Source: Phycisphaerales bacterium (GTDB lineage Bacteria; Planctomycetota; Phycisphaerae; Tepidisphaerales; Tepidisphaeraceae). Taken from it: a DNA stretch of 37,251 nt. Below are positions 1 through 8,137 of the stretch, one piece after another. The notes beneath the pieces are model-generated. The model did not search any database, was not told where the DNA came from, and was given only the letters and a program-made list of their open reading frames with translations. Positions within the stretch are counted from its first letter, which is position 1, and each line of letters begins with the position of its first letter. The DNA lies in the NCBI GenBank assembly GCA_028288775.1, contig JAQGHP010000183.1, positions 1-37,251 of the forward strand, read 5' to 3'. The position numbers were made by a program, and so were the translations under genes.

Positions 1-1146
1 TGGGGGCCGCCCTCGCCGCGGGCGGCGATGGTCGGGTTCACGGGGCTCTTCCTCGTGCCCGGGCGCTTCGCCGAGGCGCGGGCGCTGCTGCTTTCGATGG
101 CAGCGCAGGAGCAGCGCGGACTGATGCCCGCGGTGTTGCCCGAGGACGGTTCGCCGCCGGGGTATCACGGGGCGGACGTGGCGCTCTGGTTCGTGCAGGC
201 GGTGTGGGAATATTTCCGGTACACCTCCGACGTCGCCACGCTCCGCCGGCATCTTTTGGACGTCGTGCTGAAGATCATCGACCGCTACCGCGGCGGGACG
301 GCCCTGGGAATCGGCACGGACAGCGAAGGCCTGCTGCTCACCCGCGCCCCGGGCATCGCGACGACGTGGATGGACGCGAAGGTGGGCGACTGGGTCCTCA
401 CGCCCCGGCAGGGCAGGCCCGTGGAGATTAACGCGCTCTGGTACAACGCCGCGTGCTGCGCCGCCGAGCTTTCCGAGCGCTACGGCTCGCACGACCGCGC
501 CGCCGAGCTTGCAAGCTTCGCCCGCGGCGTGAAGGACGCTTTCAACCGCCGATTCTGGAACGAATCGCTGGGCTGCTGCTACGACGTGGTGGAAAACCTG
601 GGAATGGACCCAAGCGTGCGGCCCAATCAGTTGCTGGCGGTGACGCTTCCGTTCGCGGCGTTGTCGCTGGAGCGCCACGCAAGGCTGCTAAACAAGGTGC
701 GCGACGAACTGCTCACGCCCGTGGGCGTGCGAACACTTTCCCCACGGGAATCGGCATACGTGGGCCGGTACGAGGGGAACGTGGTCTCGCGCGACCGCGC
801 ACAGAACGGCGGCTCGGCGCAGCCCTGGCTGCTGGGGCCGTACGTCTCTGCCGTGCTGCGCGTCCGAGGCCGCGGCGAGCCCGCCCGTGCAGAAGCCCTC
901 GCGGCGTTGGAAGGGTGCTTCGCGTACCTCCTCGACGAAGGCCAGGGCCAGCTCTGCGAGCTGTTTGACGGTGACGCCCCGCACCGCCCCGGCGGCGCGA
1001 CCGCCTGCGCCGCCGCGGTGGGACAAATCCTCCGCGCCTACACCGAGGACGTCCTGGGCCTGGGCCCCGCCGCCCCGGCCCCCAGCGGGATCGGCATTCT
1101 TGATCTGGGAATTCTGGAATCGCCGAAGGTGAAGAACCCTGCGTGA
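1..1146 (+). CDS. Glycogen debranching enzyme (amylo-alpha-1,6-glucosidase type), C-terminal part, 5' end outside window
   Basis: The reading frame is open to base 1, so this is the 3' part of a longer gene; the ATG at 28 is internal. The visible ~380 residues match the alpha/alpha-toroid catalytic domain of bacterial/archaeal glycogen debranching enzymes: GLFLVPGRFAEARALL, then TWMDAKVGDWVLTPRQG followed by VEINALWYNA, then LLTPVGVRTLSPRE and GRYEGNVVSRD. These enzymes hydrolyse alpha-1,6 branches of glycogen in the cytoplasm. Two places depart from the family as I know it. The segment usually written YHQGTVWPWLLGP reads QNGGSAQPWLLGP here, and the first residues, WGPPSPRAAMVG, differ from the expected WGRDTM-like stretch, which could reflect divergence or a sequencing problem at the edge. 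The downstream neighbour is convergent. Family assignment is firm; activity is less certain because of the altered motif. Confidence 0.85.
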   Translation, partial: WGPPSPRAAMVGFTGLFLVPGRFAEARALLLSMAAQEQRGLMPAVLPEDGSPPGYHGADVALWFVQAVWEYFRYTSDVATLRRHLLDVVLKIIDRYRGGTALGIGTDSEGLLLTRAPGIATTWMDAKVGDWVLTPRQGRPVEINALWYNAACCAAELSERYGSHDRAAELASFARGVKDAFNRRFWNESLGCCYDVVENLGMDPSVRPNQLLAVTLPFAALSLERHARLLNKVRDELLTPVGVRTLSPRESAYVGRYEGNVVSRDRAQNGGSAQPWLLGPYVSAVLRVRGRGEPARAEALAALEGCFAYLLDEGQGQLCELFDGDAPHRPGGATACAAAVGQILRAYTEDVLGLGPAAPAPSGIGILDLGILESPKVKNPA

Positions 1147-1245
1147 GCGGCATCTGCCCGGAATACGGGATTGGCGCCGGAAGGTTAGCGTGAAACACGG
1201 CGTATTTGCCAACGCTGCAGTGGCGTCGCCGGTGCCATGAGCGTC

Positions 1246-1797
1246 TCAATTCGGTGCCGTACCACATTCGGGACATCGAACGGGGGTGGCGCGCAAGTCG
1301 TAGCCGCACACGATGCAGGCGCCCTTTGAAATGAGGCGCCGCCGTCGGGTGAATCGCGCCGCCGCGATAAGAGGGAGCGTCGCCAAGAGTGTCGCCGGCG
1401 GCCAAAAGGGGAGGATGACGCCCCAACTATTAACAACTCCGGACCGGGGATCGACAAAGAGCATGGCGCGCAGGCCTGTGACGTTGCCGCCAACGTCCCC
1501 GTATGGTGGAAAATCGAACGCGTGATCGAATCGCCATCGTGTGGGGGCGTCGTCCTTGTCAGCTGCGGTCACAGGGTCCAGCCACGGTCGAAACCGGATC
1601 CACCCAACGGACCAGTGCCCGCCGGCCGATCGAATTCGGAAGATCCGTCTGGGATCGTCGCCATTGAAAACCTTGGCAGGTTCACGTGGAACCTGCCACC
1701 ACTCGAGCTCATTCCAAACCCAGTAACTACGCGCCCATAGCGGCACGATTGCAACGCACAGCAGCAATGAGAGGGTGGTAAACGGGCGACGGATCAT
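1246..1797 (-). CDS. Membrane-anchored zinc-ribbon protein, paralogue D (last of tandem array)
   Basis: A 183-residue protein of unknown function. It starts with a hydrophobic segment ([18 protein letters not shown]), has a tryptophan-rich probable extracytoplasmic region (WNELEWW), a second membrane segment near residue 145 (FWPPATLLATLPLIAAA), and ends with a four-Cys zinc ribbon [20 protein letters not shown] chose the ATG at 1797 over the track start at 1833. It overlaps the stop of the upstream gene in ATGA and has AAGGGG a few bases upstream; the shared RRxF..LS..LCV..xWxRSY N-terminus also aligns with the paralogues from this Met. This implies two membrane passes with the ribbon on the same side as the N-terminus, probably the cytoplasm. 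Last gene of a five-gene minus-strand unit. Function cannot be named. Confidence 0.8.
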   Translation of the reverse strand: MIRRPFTTLSLLLCVAIVPLWARSYWVWNELEWWQVPREPAKVFNGDDPRRIFRIRSAGGHWSVGWIRFRPWLDPVTAADKDDAPTRWRFDHAFDFPPYGDVGGNVTGLRAMLFVDPRSGVVNSWGVILPFWPPATLLATLPLIAAARFTRRRRLISKGACIVCGYDLRATPVRCPECGTAPN

Positions 1798-2402
1798 CCA
1801 TTCCCCTTGAGCACGGCACGAGTCGTCCCACATTCAGGGCATTGGTCTGGAGTTGCTCGGAGGTCGTAGCCGCAGGCCGGGCAACGGCCCGACCTCGTGC
1901 GGCGGGCACGAGCCCGCGACTTCAGCCGTTCCCACCACAGCGGGCCGGCGGCCACCATCAAGAGCAGCCAGAACGGTATCGAGATCATACCGGCCGAACG
2001 CGATCGCCAATTATATCGATAGAGCGAAGGCCGTAGCGAACCCCATCCCCACGTCGGATCCGCCTCGAACGCGATCTGTTCCGAGACAAGTCGGCAACCC
2101 TCGGGGCATTTCCTCATCCGCTCAACAAAGGCCTCCTGGGCGGGGTTCGGGTGTGTCGTGTCATCATCCCGTGTCGCACGACCGTCCATAAGCAGGACAT
2201 CGACGAACGAATCCCTGGGGTAGCCGGGGTCGTGGAACCAGATCAGGAATGCACGGCCGCGCCAAACGTGTAGCTGCATGCCGTTGCCCTGAAGCCACGC
2301 CGGCCACCAATCGTTTGAGATATAGCTCCGCGCCCACATGGCCACTGTCACCAGACAGAGCACCGACGACAATATGGCGGCGATGGAAAAACGGCGTATC
2401 AT
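1794..2402 (-). CDS. Membrane-anchored zinc-ribbon protein, paralogue C
   Basis: A 202-residue protein with the same plan as its neighbours. It has an N-terminal hydrophobic helix ([18 protein letters not shown]), a region with NDWWPAW and a domain of about 110 residues, a second hydrophobic helix ([18 protein letters not shown]), basic residues, and the ribbon [19 protein letters not shown]. The start ATG at 2402 forms ATGA with the stop of paralogue B, suggesting translational coupling. Its last codons (LKGNG-stop) contain AAGGGG, which is the ribosome-binding site for paralogue D. The W.RSY motif just after helix 1 is shared across the array. No enzyme motif is visible, and the ribbon could bind nucleic acid or protein. 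Confidence 0.8.
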   Translation of the reverse strand: MIRRFSIAAILSSVLCLVTVAMWARSYISNDWWPAWLQGNGMQLHVWRGRAFLIWFHDPGYPRDSFVDVLLMDGRATRDDDTTHPNPAQEAFVERMRKCPEGCRLVSEQIAFEADPTWGWGSLRPSLYRYNWRSRSAGMISIPFWLLLMVAAGPLWWERLKSRARARRTRSGRCPACGYDLRATPDQCPECGTTRAVLKGNG

Positions 2403-3196
2403 ACCTTTGCTTCAGTAGTGCCCACGCCCGTCCCGCATTCGGGGCAGCGGTCGGGTGTCGCTCTGACGTCATAGCCGCAGAATGAGCACAGGCCCCGGCG
2501 GCGTCTCGACGCACAGCGCACTTGGCCTGCAAGCCACGACAGGGGAAGGACAGTCGATGCCGGAACAAACCAGGAGTAAGGCAGTGAAATGACCGCCGTG
2601 TCCAATTTCGCATGCCACTGGTCTCGGATGCGCCGAAGTTGGGCCGGGTCAAAGTCCACGGGGGCCAATCCATAGTCATAATTCGGGTGGTGCAAGGCCG
2701 CGGTCAGCCCGTTGAAAGCGACCTGCGTTCCTTCCGCATTCATGATGCGGTCGCACGTCCGCGTTCCGCGTTGGGGTGTCAGCAGGATATGGGCGGCGGC
2801 GAATTTGGTCGGGTCGTCCAAGGCGTGTAATAGGGGGCGTCGGGCAGCGTCACCGAGCTTGAGGAGATTCGCCGCGGGGGTTTCGTTCGGGACCCGCAGC
2901 GTGACCGAAACGAACTTGTGGCCGTCGGATACGAAGTATTCTTCCGCCCGATCCCAGCGGATGTCCCGATTGTGAAGATGATTGACCAATTCCCACGCCT
3001 GCTTCTCTGAAGCGACCGACGAGGGCGGTGCGAGGACTCGCAGTCTCCCGGCAGACGACTGGATCGTAATCCGCGCCCGTTCGGTGCTGAACACCGTCGC
3101 GTCATTGCGATAGTAACTGCGTACCCACAGCACGCTTGTCGCCACGCACAGCAGCAATGAAAGCACGGACAGGACAGTGAAAAAGCGTCGTGTCAT
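2399..3196 (-). CDS. Membrane-anchored zinc-ribbon protein, paralogue B (largest)
   Basis: Taken from the ATG at 3196, this is a 265-residue protein. The track start at 3232 would add 12 residues that lie within the end of the upstream gene. It has an N-terminal helix ([25 protein letters not shown]), a mainly hydrophilic middle of about 170 residues, a second hydrophobic stretch near residue 215 ([18 protein letters not shown]), then basic residues and a complete ribbon [19 protein letters not shown]. Start and preceding stop overlap as ATGA, and the SD-like AAGGGG lies in the previous gene's tail. Unlike A and C, the C-terminal tail ([10 protein letters not shown]) does not carry the LKGN sequence. 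The middle domain is not recognisable; only membrane topology and the zinc ribbon can be supported. Confidence 0.8.
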   Translation of the reverse strand: MTRRFFTVLSVLSLLLCVATSVLWVRSYYRNDATVFSTERARITIQSSAGRLRVLAPPSSVASEKQAWELVNHLHNRDIRWDRAEEYFVSDGHKFVSVTLRVPNETPAANLLKLGDAARRPLLHALDDPTKFAAAHILLTPQRGTRTCDRIMNAEGTQVAFNGLTAALHHPNYDYGLAPVDFDPAQLRRIRDQWHAKLDTAVISLPYSWFVPASTVLPLSWLAGQVRCASRRRRGLCSFCGYDVRATPDRCPECGTGVGTTEAKV

Positions 3197-3558
3197 TCGT
3201 TCCCCTTGAGCGCAGCACGAATCGTACCGCATTCAGGGCGCCGCTCCGGCGTGGCGCGGAGGTCGTAGCCGCAGGCGCGGCAGAGACCTTTACTTTGGCG
3301 CTTCGCATCCTTCTCTGCGCGGAGGGCGGTCGGAAACCAAAAGAGGATCATCAGGATCGCGGCGAAGATCAGTGCGTTGTCGAGCGTTGTATCGGGTTGG
3401 ACAAACCGCTCGGCGACGAACGCGATACAAAAGAGGATGGCCGCAGTGCCCGCAACCGGACAATTGGCGTGGGCGGCAAAAAGGCTTTTGGCCAAGCGCC
3501 GGAGCATGCCCGGCATGATACCACTTTGACCTGTGCCGACGGCAGGCTCACCGCACAT
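3193..3558 (-). CDS. Small membrane zinc-ribbon protein, paralogue A, with one ribbon Cys lost
   Basis: Up to 121 residues, with two hydrophobic segments ([20 protein letters not shown] and [19 protein letters not shown]) followed by basic residues and a ribbon reading [19 protein letters not shown]. The third ligand is Arg instead of Cys, so ordinary four-Cys zinc binding should be impaired. The ATG at 3558 overlaps the stop of the POTRA-like gene by 11 nt but lacks a convincing Shine-Dalgarno; ATGs at 3516 and 3507 are alternatives that would remove an unremarkable leader. The tail AALKGNE contains the AAGGGG used by paralogue B. It is shorter than B-D because it lacks the extracytoplasmic domain and the W.RSY segment, so it may be a different subtype. 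Function is unknown. Confidence 0.7.
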   Translation of the reverse strand: MCGEPAVGTGQSGIMPGMLRRLAKSLFAAHANCPVAGTAAILFCIAFVAERFVQPDTTLDNALIFAAILMILFWFPTALRAEKDAKRQSKGLCRACGYDLRATPERRPECGTIRAALKGNE

Positions 3559-5968
3559 CGTTGGGGGGGGCCAGTTGGCGAAGAGCGGCTTCCAGGGAGT
3601 CCCTGAAAGTCGGCGTCCACAGTTGCTCCAAGGCCGACGGAAGGGCCTTTTCCATCGGCTCGTCCGGATGATCGTGGAGGGCGGCTGCCAATTGGCGCAG
3701 AGCCTTTGCGCGGTCCGGGGGCATCACATCGGCGAGCGCATCGACGTCCCCCTGCGGGAGACCCCGCAGTTTTTCGGCTGCGTTGCGGATTATCTGGGCG
3801 GCCACGCTGTCCCCTTCCACCAGCGCGGTCACGTCCTTTTTGAACTCGACGGCGTCGAGATGCCTGAGGCCCCGCTCGGCAATGCGGGGGCTCACAGCAG
3901 GGTTCACGGCGTGTGCAAACTGCCCGATCATCAGATAGCCCAGGGGACCGATTCGGCTGGAATCGAAAACTCGACTCATTTCCAAATCGAGTGTCTTCCT
4001 CTGGTTCGCTGCGACGAAAAGCGACTGGCGGACCAGCACCCCGGGCCAGGAATCCCGGTCGAACAGTCCGTCGAGGTAAGGCAGGATTAATTTCACAAAC
4101 GCGAAGGCGGTGTTCCCGGTATCGGGTCCGGCGCCGTCAACGGGGATGTAGAAGTCGGAGTCCGTCGCGACGTCCGTCGGGAACAGCCGCTGTGCGGGCG
4201 CAAAGACCTCGGGCGGAAGAAGCCTGGCGAGAACGGCGGCGGCGCGAGCTTTCTTGTCCATATCAATCGTTTGTCTAGCCCAGAAATTCTTCACCACCTG
4301 TTCGACGATAAAGGAAATCGTCGAACCGGCGGGCTGCGCGCGGTCAAAACCGTTGGCCGCCCGTTTTTCCATCGCGGCAATCTCATCGGCCATCGCGCCG
4401 CGGCGGGCGCTGATCTCGTACGAGATGCCCTCGCGCATGGACTTGCACTCCAGGAGTCGGCCCGTTGCCACTTCGCAGCGCACGTGCGTGCCGCGACCGG
4501 TGACGGTCAATATTCCGTCGTGAATTTCGTATTTGAGATCCGGCGCGTGCGCGATCGAGAGGAAGGAGGCGGGGGCAAGGGTGACGTGCGCGGGCACGCC
4601 GCCTCTCGAGGGATCGATTCCCGCGCCGACGTTGAAGCTCCACTTCACTTTCCCGTCAGGCTCGATGGCGGGTACGTAGTTCAGGTCGACATATACTCCC
4701 AACGATTTGGCGATCGTGGCACTCTGTTTATTGCCGTCCGACAACGCGTATAGTCCACCAAAGTCTTCGGTCAGGGCGGCACCGTATTCAAACGTCGGCG
4801 GGCGTGGCGGGTCGGCGCGTCCGGCGGCGGGAGCCGGGCCGACCGAAGCACTGACTCGTAGCGCCATACCTTTAGGCCCAAGCGCGCCGTGCAGGCGCAG
4901 GTCGCCGCGGGCAGGGTCCTGGATCGAGAATTCCAAATCCTCCCCCGCTGCCAGCCGTCCCAGCAGCCACTGGTTTAGCTTGAGGGCCGCCTGCTCGACC
5001 GGGCTGAACGCCTCCGTCAACAACGGCGCTTCGGGAGTTTCCTCGAGATCGATGGCGAGCGCAAACTTTGACCGATCGTCGGCCGAAGGGGTGGCCGTCA
5101 GGAGGTGCTTCTTAAAACGCGCCGAGTCCCAGAGACGCCATTGAATCTCCTGGAGTCGGTCCAGGCTGATCTCCTGTCCCTTCTCGATTCCCAGGAACTT
5201 GAGCACGTCTTCGGGCCGGTTCCTTGTCAGCCCTTTTACCGTCACTTCGTTGAGCGTTCCGGGCGGTCCCGCGTCTGCGATCGTGACATGGAGCACCGCA
5301 GCGTCTTGTTCAATTTCCACTTTTGCGTCAAAGTTGGCTATGAAGAACCCAAGTTCGCCCAGGGCCTCTCGGGCGTAATCTTCCGCCAATTGCCCGCTTA
5401 CCGGATCGAATCGCGCGACCTCGCCTTTTTCCCATGGGGCCAAAAATTTGCCGCGCTCCACCCGCATTTCCACCTGAAGCGGACCCCCCTTGGGCCCCGA
5501 GCGTGAAAAGCTCTCGGCTGGGCCGGGGCGCGTTAGTTTCGCGATGATCTTTTCGGCCAGCGCCGCTTTAACGCCCGTTACATACACGGCCCCGCGGCGA
5601 TATCTGGGGCCTTCCTTGATCGATACGACGACCGTCCCATGCTCGACGTCGGCCCCGCAGGAAATCTCGACCTTGGCGAACCCGCTGGCTTCATACCCTG
5701 TGCGGACTTTCCTTCGGACCACCGCCACATAATCGCCCAGGCGGTTGGTCGGGCTCGACGCGAGCATAACGTCCCAATCGCGAACCAAAGCAGAGCGAAG
5801 CGCCTGCGGGCTGACCAGCTTGCACCCTTCGAAGATCAGGCGATCGGGCGCGCCCATCGCGCCGACTTCCCCCGACGGGAACGGCTCGACCTCCGCCGAG
5901 GCCCGGGCCGCGCTGAGCAGGCAAACGCTTAGGATGAGTACACCGAGCCGAGATGTTGAATACCCCAT
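3548..5968 (-). CDS. Exported POTRA-domain protein without an obvious beta-barrel
   Basis: About 806 residues from the ATG at 5968, which gives a normal signal peptide (RLGVLILSVCLLSAARASA, cleavage likely before EVEPF); the track start at 6058 adds 30 unlikely residues. After the signal come segments resembling POTRA repeats of BamA/ShlB-type proteins. These include RLIFEGCKLVSPQALRSAL, then YEASGFAKVEISCG with EGPRYRRGAVYVTGV, and the clearest, LNEVTVKGLTRNRPEDVLKFLG with LQEIQWRLWDSARFKKHLL. POTRA repeats are extracytoplasmic protein- or peptide-binding modules. The second half (residues ~300-806) looks mixed alpha/beta and becomes helical at the end (QRAKALRQLAAALHDH-like), without the alternating pattern or terminal aromatic expected of an outer-membrane barrel. 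It heads the operon with four zinc-ribbon genes. Role is unknown; an envelope assembly or scaffold function is only a guess. Confidence 0.7.
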   Translation of the reverse strand: MGYSTSRLGVLILSVCLLSAARASAEVEPFPSGEVGAMGAPDRLIFEGCKLVSPQALRSALVRDWDVMLASSPTNRLGDYVAVVRRKVRTGYEASGFAKVEISCGADVEHGTVVVSIKEGPRYRRGAVYVTGVKAALAEKIIAKLTRPGPAESFSRSGPKGGPLQVEMRVERGKFLAPWEKGEVARFDPVSGQLAEDYAREALGELGFFIANFDAKVEIEQDAAVLHVTIADAGPPGTLNEVTVKGLTRNRPEDVLKFLGIEKGQEISLDRLQEIQWRLWDSARFKKHLLTATPSADDRSKFALAIDLEETPEAPLLTEAFSPVEQAALKLNQWLLGRLAAGEDLEFSIQDPARGDLRLHGALGPKGMALRVSASVGPAPAAGRADPPRPPTFEYGAALTEDFGGLYALSDGNKQSATIAKSLGVYVDLNYVPAIEPDGKVKWSFNVGAGIDPSRGGVPAHVTLAPASFLSIAHAPDLKYEIHDGILTVTGRGTHVRCEVATGRLLECKSMREGISYEISARRGAMADEIAAMEKRAANGFDRAQPAGSTISFIVEQVVKNFWARQTIDMDKKARAAAVLARLLPPEVFAPAQRLFPTDVATDSDFYIPVDGAGPDTGNTAFAFVKLILPYLDGLFDRDSWPGVLVRQSLFVAANQRKTLDLEMSRVFDSSRIGPLGYLMIGQFAHAVNPAVSPRIAERGLRHLDAVEFKKDVTALVEGDSVAAQIIRNAAEKLRGLPQGDVDALADVMPPDRAKALRQLAAALHDHPDEPMEKALPSALEQLWTPTFRDSLEAALRQLAPPNDVR

Positions 5969-6050
5969 GTTTGCCAAGCTTACCCCGCGCTCGCACGCCG
6001 GTCCATTCATGCGGCAAGAAGAGGGAACGAGTTGCCCGACATTCGCCGCG

Positions 6051-6219
6051 ATGGGCAATATATCGTAAAGTTGCTAAAAAATGAAGATTTCTAGATAAAG
6101 TATTTGACAGCATTTAAAAACAATCGGTCCAAGAGCTTACGTGCTCTTATGGGGTGGTGTTAATTGCCCATCATTGCCCATGATTGCCCATGTTTTGGGG
6201 GGTGCCGTTTATGGGCAAT
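6051..6219. promoter_or_regulatory. Cluster of five ATTGCCCAT sites between divergent genes
   Basis: The 9-mer ATTGCCCAT occurs head-to-tail at 6163, 6173 and 6183, exactly 10 bp apart, which is close to one helical turn. It also occurs inverted (ATGGGCAAT) at 6211-6219 and 6051-6059. The 6051 copy overlaps a TATATT-like stretch reading toward the POTRA gene. The region lies between the minus-strand POTRA/zinc-ribbon operon and plus-strand gnd. Five copies of a 9-mer in 170 bp strongly suggests repeated binding sites for a DNA-binding protein, though a replication-type iteron or a simple repeat expansion is possible. The rest of the 5969-6458 gap is AT-rich around 6060-6125, and I see no gene in it. 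Confidence 0.6.
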
Positions 6220-6458
6220 CGCGCATTTTCGCGAGCCCAGTTTTGGGCACTTATGCGCGGCGGGGGTTGTCGAACGGGCTGAATCAACCCTTTGAGCCGG
6301 CGGGTTGTTTCATCCCGTTGCGGCGGCGCGGAAAAACCCGACAATCGCCCGCCTCGGGTGGCGGGATGGCGTCTTGTCCTTCTACACTCTGCGATGATCC
6401 CGTTTTTGCGGGTGGATGCGTTCTTATCAACAAGCTCTCTTTTGGGAAGGTTCATACC

Positions 6459-7898
6459 ATGGCCGGTCAAGCATTTGGCGTCATCGGGCTGGAAGTGATG
6501 GGGCGGAATCTGGCGCTTAACATCGAGCGCAACGGGTTCCCCATCGCGGTCTACAACCGCACCTATGCGAAGACCGAGCACTTCATCAACGAACTGGCCA
6601 AGGGGAAAAACGCCAAGGGCGCGAAGACCGTTCAGGAATTCGTCAATCTGCTCGAGCGGCCCCGGCGAATCCTCATCATGGTGAAGGCCGGCGGACCGGT
6701 CGATGCGGTCATTGCCGAGCTGAAGCCGTTTTTGCAGCCGGGGGATATTGTCATCGATGGCGGCAATTCGCTCTTCACCGACACCGAGCGGCGGGTGAAG
6801 GAATTGCAGGGGACGGGGATCAAGTTCTTTGGCATGGGCGTTTCGGGCGGCGAAGAAGGGGCGCTGTGGGGGCCAAGCATCATGCCAGGCGGGGATTACG
6901 AATCGTACCAGCACCTGCGGCCCGTGCTCGAAAAGATTGCGGCCAAAGCGCCCAGCGACGGCGTTCCCTGCGTCACCTACTGCGGCGACGGCGGGGCGGG
7001 GCACTTCGTCAAGATGGTCCATAACGGCATCGAGTACGGCGACATGCAGCTCATCGCCGAGGCGTACGACCTGCTCAAAAACGTTGGCGGGCTCAATAAC
7101 GCCCAGCTCGCGGACGTGTTTGGCGAGTGGAACAAGACCGAGCTCCAGAGCTTCCTCATCGAGATCACACAGAAAGTCATCAACTTCCCCGACCCGAAGA
7201 ACCCGAAGGTGCCGCTGGTCGAGCAGATCCGCGACGTGGTCGGCATGAAGGGGACCGGGACGTGGACGATCAAATCCGCGCTCGACCTGATCGTGCCCGT
7301 GCCGACGATGGCGGCGGCGGTGGACGCGCGGGAAATCTCCATGCTCAAGTCCGAGCGCGAGGAGGCGAGCAAAATCCTCGGCGGCCCGTCCCCCAAGCCC
7401 GTCGGCGGGGACCTCAAGCAATTCATCAGCGACGTGAAAGATGCACTCTACTGCTCGAAGATCTGTTCTTACGCGCAGGGCATGGCGCTGCTCGCCGCGG
7501 CCAACAAGACCAAGGACAAGGGCGGGTTTGACTTCCACATGACACTCCCCGACCTGCCGATGATCTGGCGGGCGGGGTGCATCATCCGGGCGGTCTTCCT
7601 CGAAGAGATCACCAGGGCTTTCCGCGGCAACCCGACGCTGGCGAACCTGCTGACGGACGCGAAGTTCCGCGACATGATCGCCAGCCGGCAGGACGCGTGG
7701 CGGCGGGTGGTTTCGCTGGGCATTGCCAACGGCGTCGGGCTGCCGGCCTTCAGCGCGTCGCTCGCCTATTACGACAGCTACCGCCGGGCGCGGCTCCCCG
7801 GAAACCTCATCCAGGCCCAGCGCGACTTCTTCGGCGCACATACCTACGAGCGCAACGACGCCCCGGGCACGTTCGTTCATACCGAGTGGGCGGAATAG
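6459..7898 (+). CDS. gnd: 6-phosphogluconate dehydrogenase, NADP-dependent, decarboxylating
   Basis: Converts 6-phosphogluconate to ribulose 5-phosphate and CO2 while reducing NADP in the oxidative pentose phosphate pathway. The 479-residue protein begins with the Rossmann motif GVIGLEVMGRNLALN (residues 7-21), has the catalytic segment HFVKMVHNGIEYGDMQ with Lys at about 185, the KGTGTWT motif, and the C-terminal QAQRDFFGAHTYER. Length matches the long, 468-480-residue class. I chose the ATG at 6459 because GGGAAGG lies 8 nt upstream and the Rossmann fold begins there; the track's extra 106 N-terminal residues come from intergenic DNA. No zwf or pgl gene is adjacent. The divergent upstream region carries the ATTGCCCAT cluster, but the 240-bp distance leaves a regulatory link uncertain. 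Confidence 0.97.
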   Translation: MAGQAFGVIGLEVMGRNLALNIERNGFPIAVYNRTYAKTEHFINELAKGKNAKGAKTVQEFVNLLERPRRILIMVKAGGPVDAVIAELKPFLQPGDIVIDGGNSLFTDTERRVKELQGTGIKFFGMGVSGGEEGALWGPSIMPGGDYESYQHLRPVLEKIAAKAPSDGVPCVTYCGDGGAGHFVKMVHNGIEYGDMQLIAEAYDLLKNVGGLNNAQLADVFGEWNKTELQSFLIEITQKVINFPDPKNPKVPLVEQIRDVVGMKGTGTWTIKSALDLIVPVPTMAAAVDAREISMLKSEREEASKILGGPSPKPVGGDLKQFISDVKDALYCSKICSYAQGMALLAAANKTKDKGGFDFHMTLPDLPMIWRAGCIIRAVFLEEITRAFRGNPTLANLLTDAKFRDMIASRQDAWRRVVSLGIANGVGLPAFSASLAYYDSYRRARLPGNLIQAQRDFFGAHTYERNDAPGTFVHTEWAE

Positions 7899-7920
7899 GG
7901 GTTTCTAACCCCGCCGTTTT
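7898..7920 (+). terminator. Possible weak terminator after gnd
   Basis: A 6-bp stem GGGGTT/AACCCC with a 3-nt loop begins at the last base of the gnd stop codon and is followed by GCCGTTTT. The stem is short and the T-run is brief and offset, so this is only a candidate. Confidence 0.3.
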
Positions 7921-8137
7921 GCGCTTTTTCGGGCAAACCACGGAATAAACCCGCGTGAAAGGTGAACCTATTGACAGCGCCGGCACGTTCGCCGGGGCGG
8001 CGTGGCCCGATCTGATTGTGTGGTATATTAAAGCACTGGACGTGTGGCTTGTACCAAGTTCGGGTTAGCCCATTTTGCCGGATGGCGCGTTCCATGCCGT
8101 CCGCGGGTAATCGTGGGGATTGCGGGAGCCAACATTT

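Noticed and set aside
6104-6130. TTGACA at 6104 as a -35 element for gnd
   Set aside because: No acceptable -10 hexamer lies 16-18 bp downstream, and the site is about 350 bp before the gene start.
6171-7880. 569-residue minus-strand ORF opposite gnd
   Set aside because: It is the antisense shadow of a clear 6-phosphogluconate dehydrogenase in high-GC DNA.
7971-8029. TTGACA at 7971 with TATATT at 8024 as promoter for the surface-protein gene
   Set aside because: The spacing of 47 bp is far too long for one promoter, and neither has a good partner.
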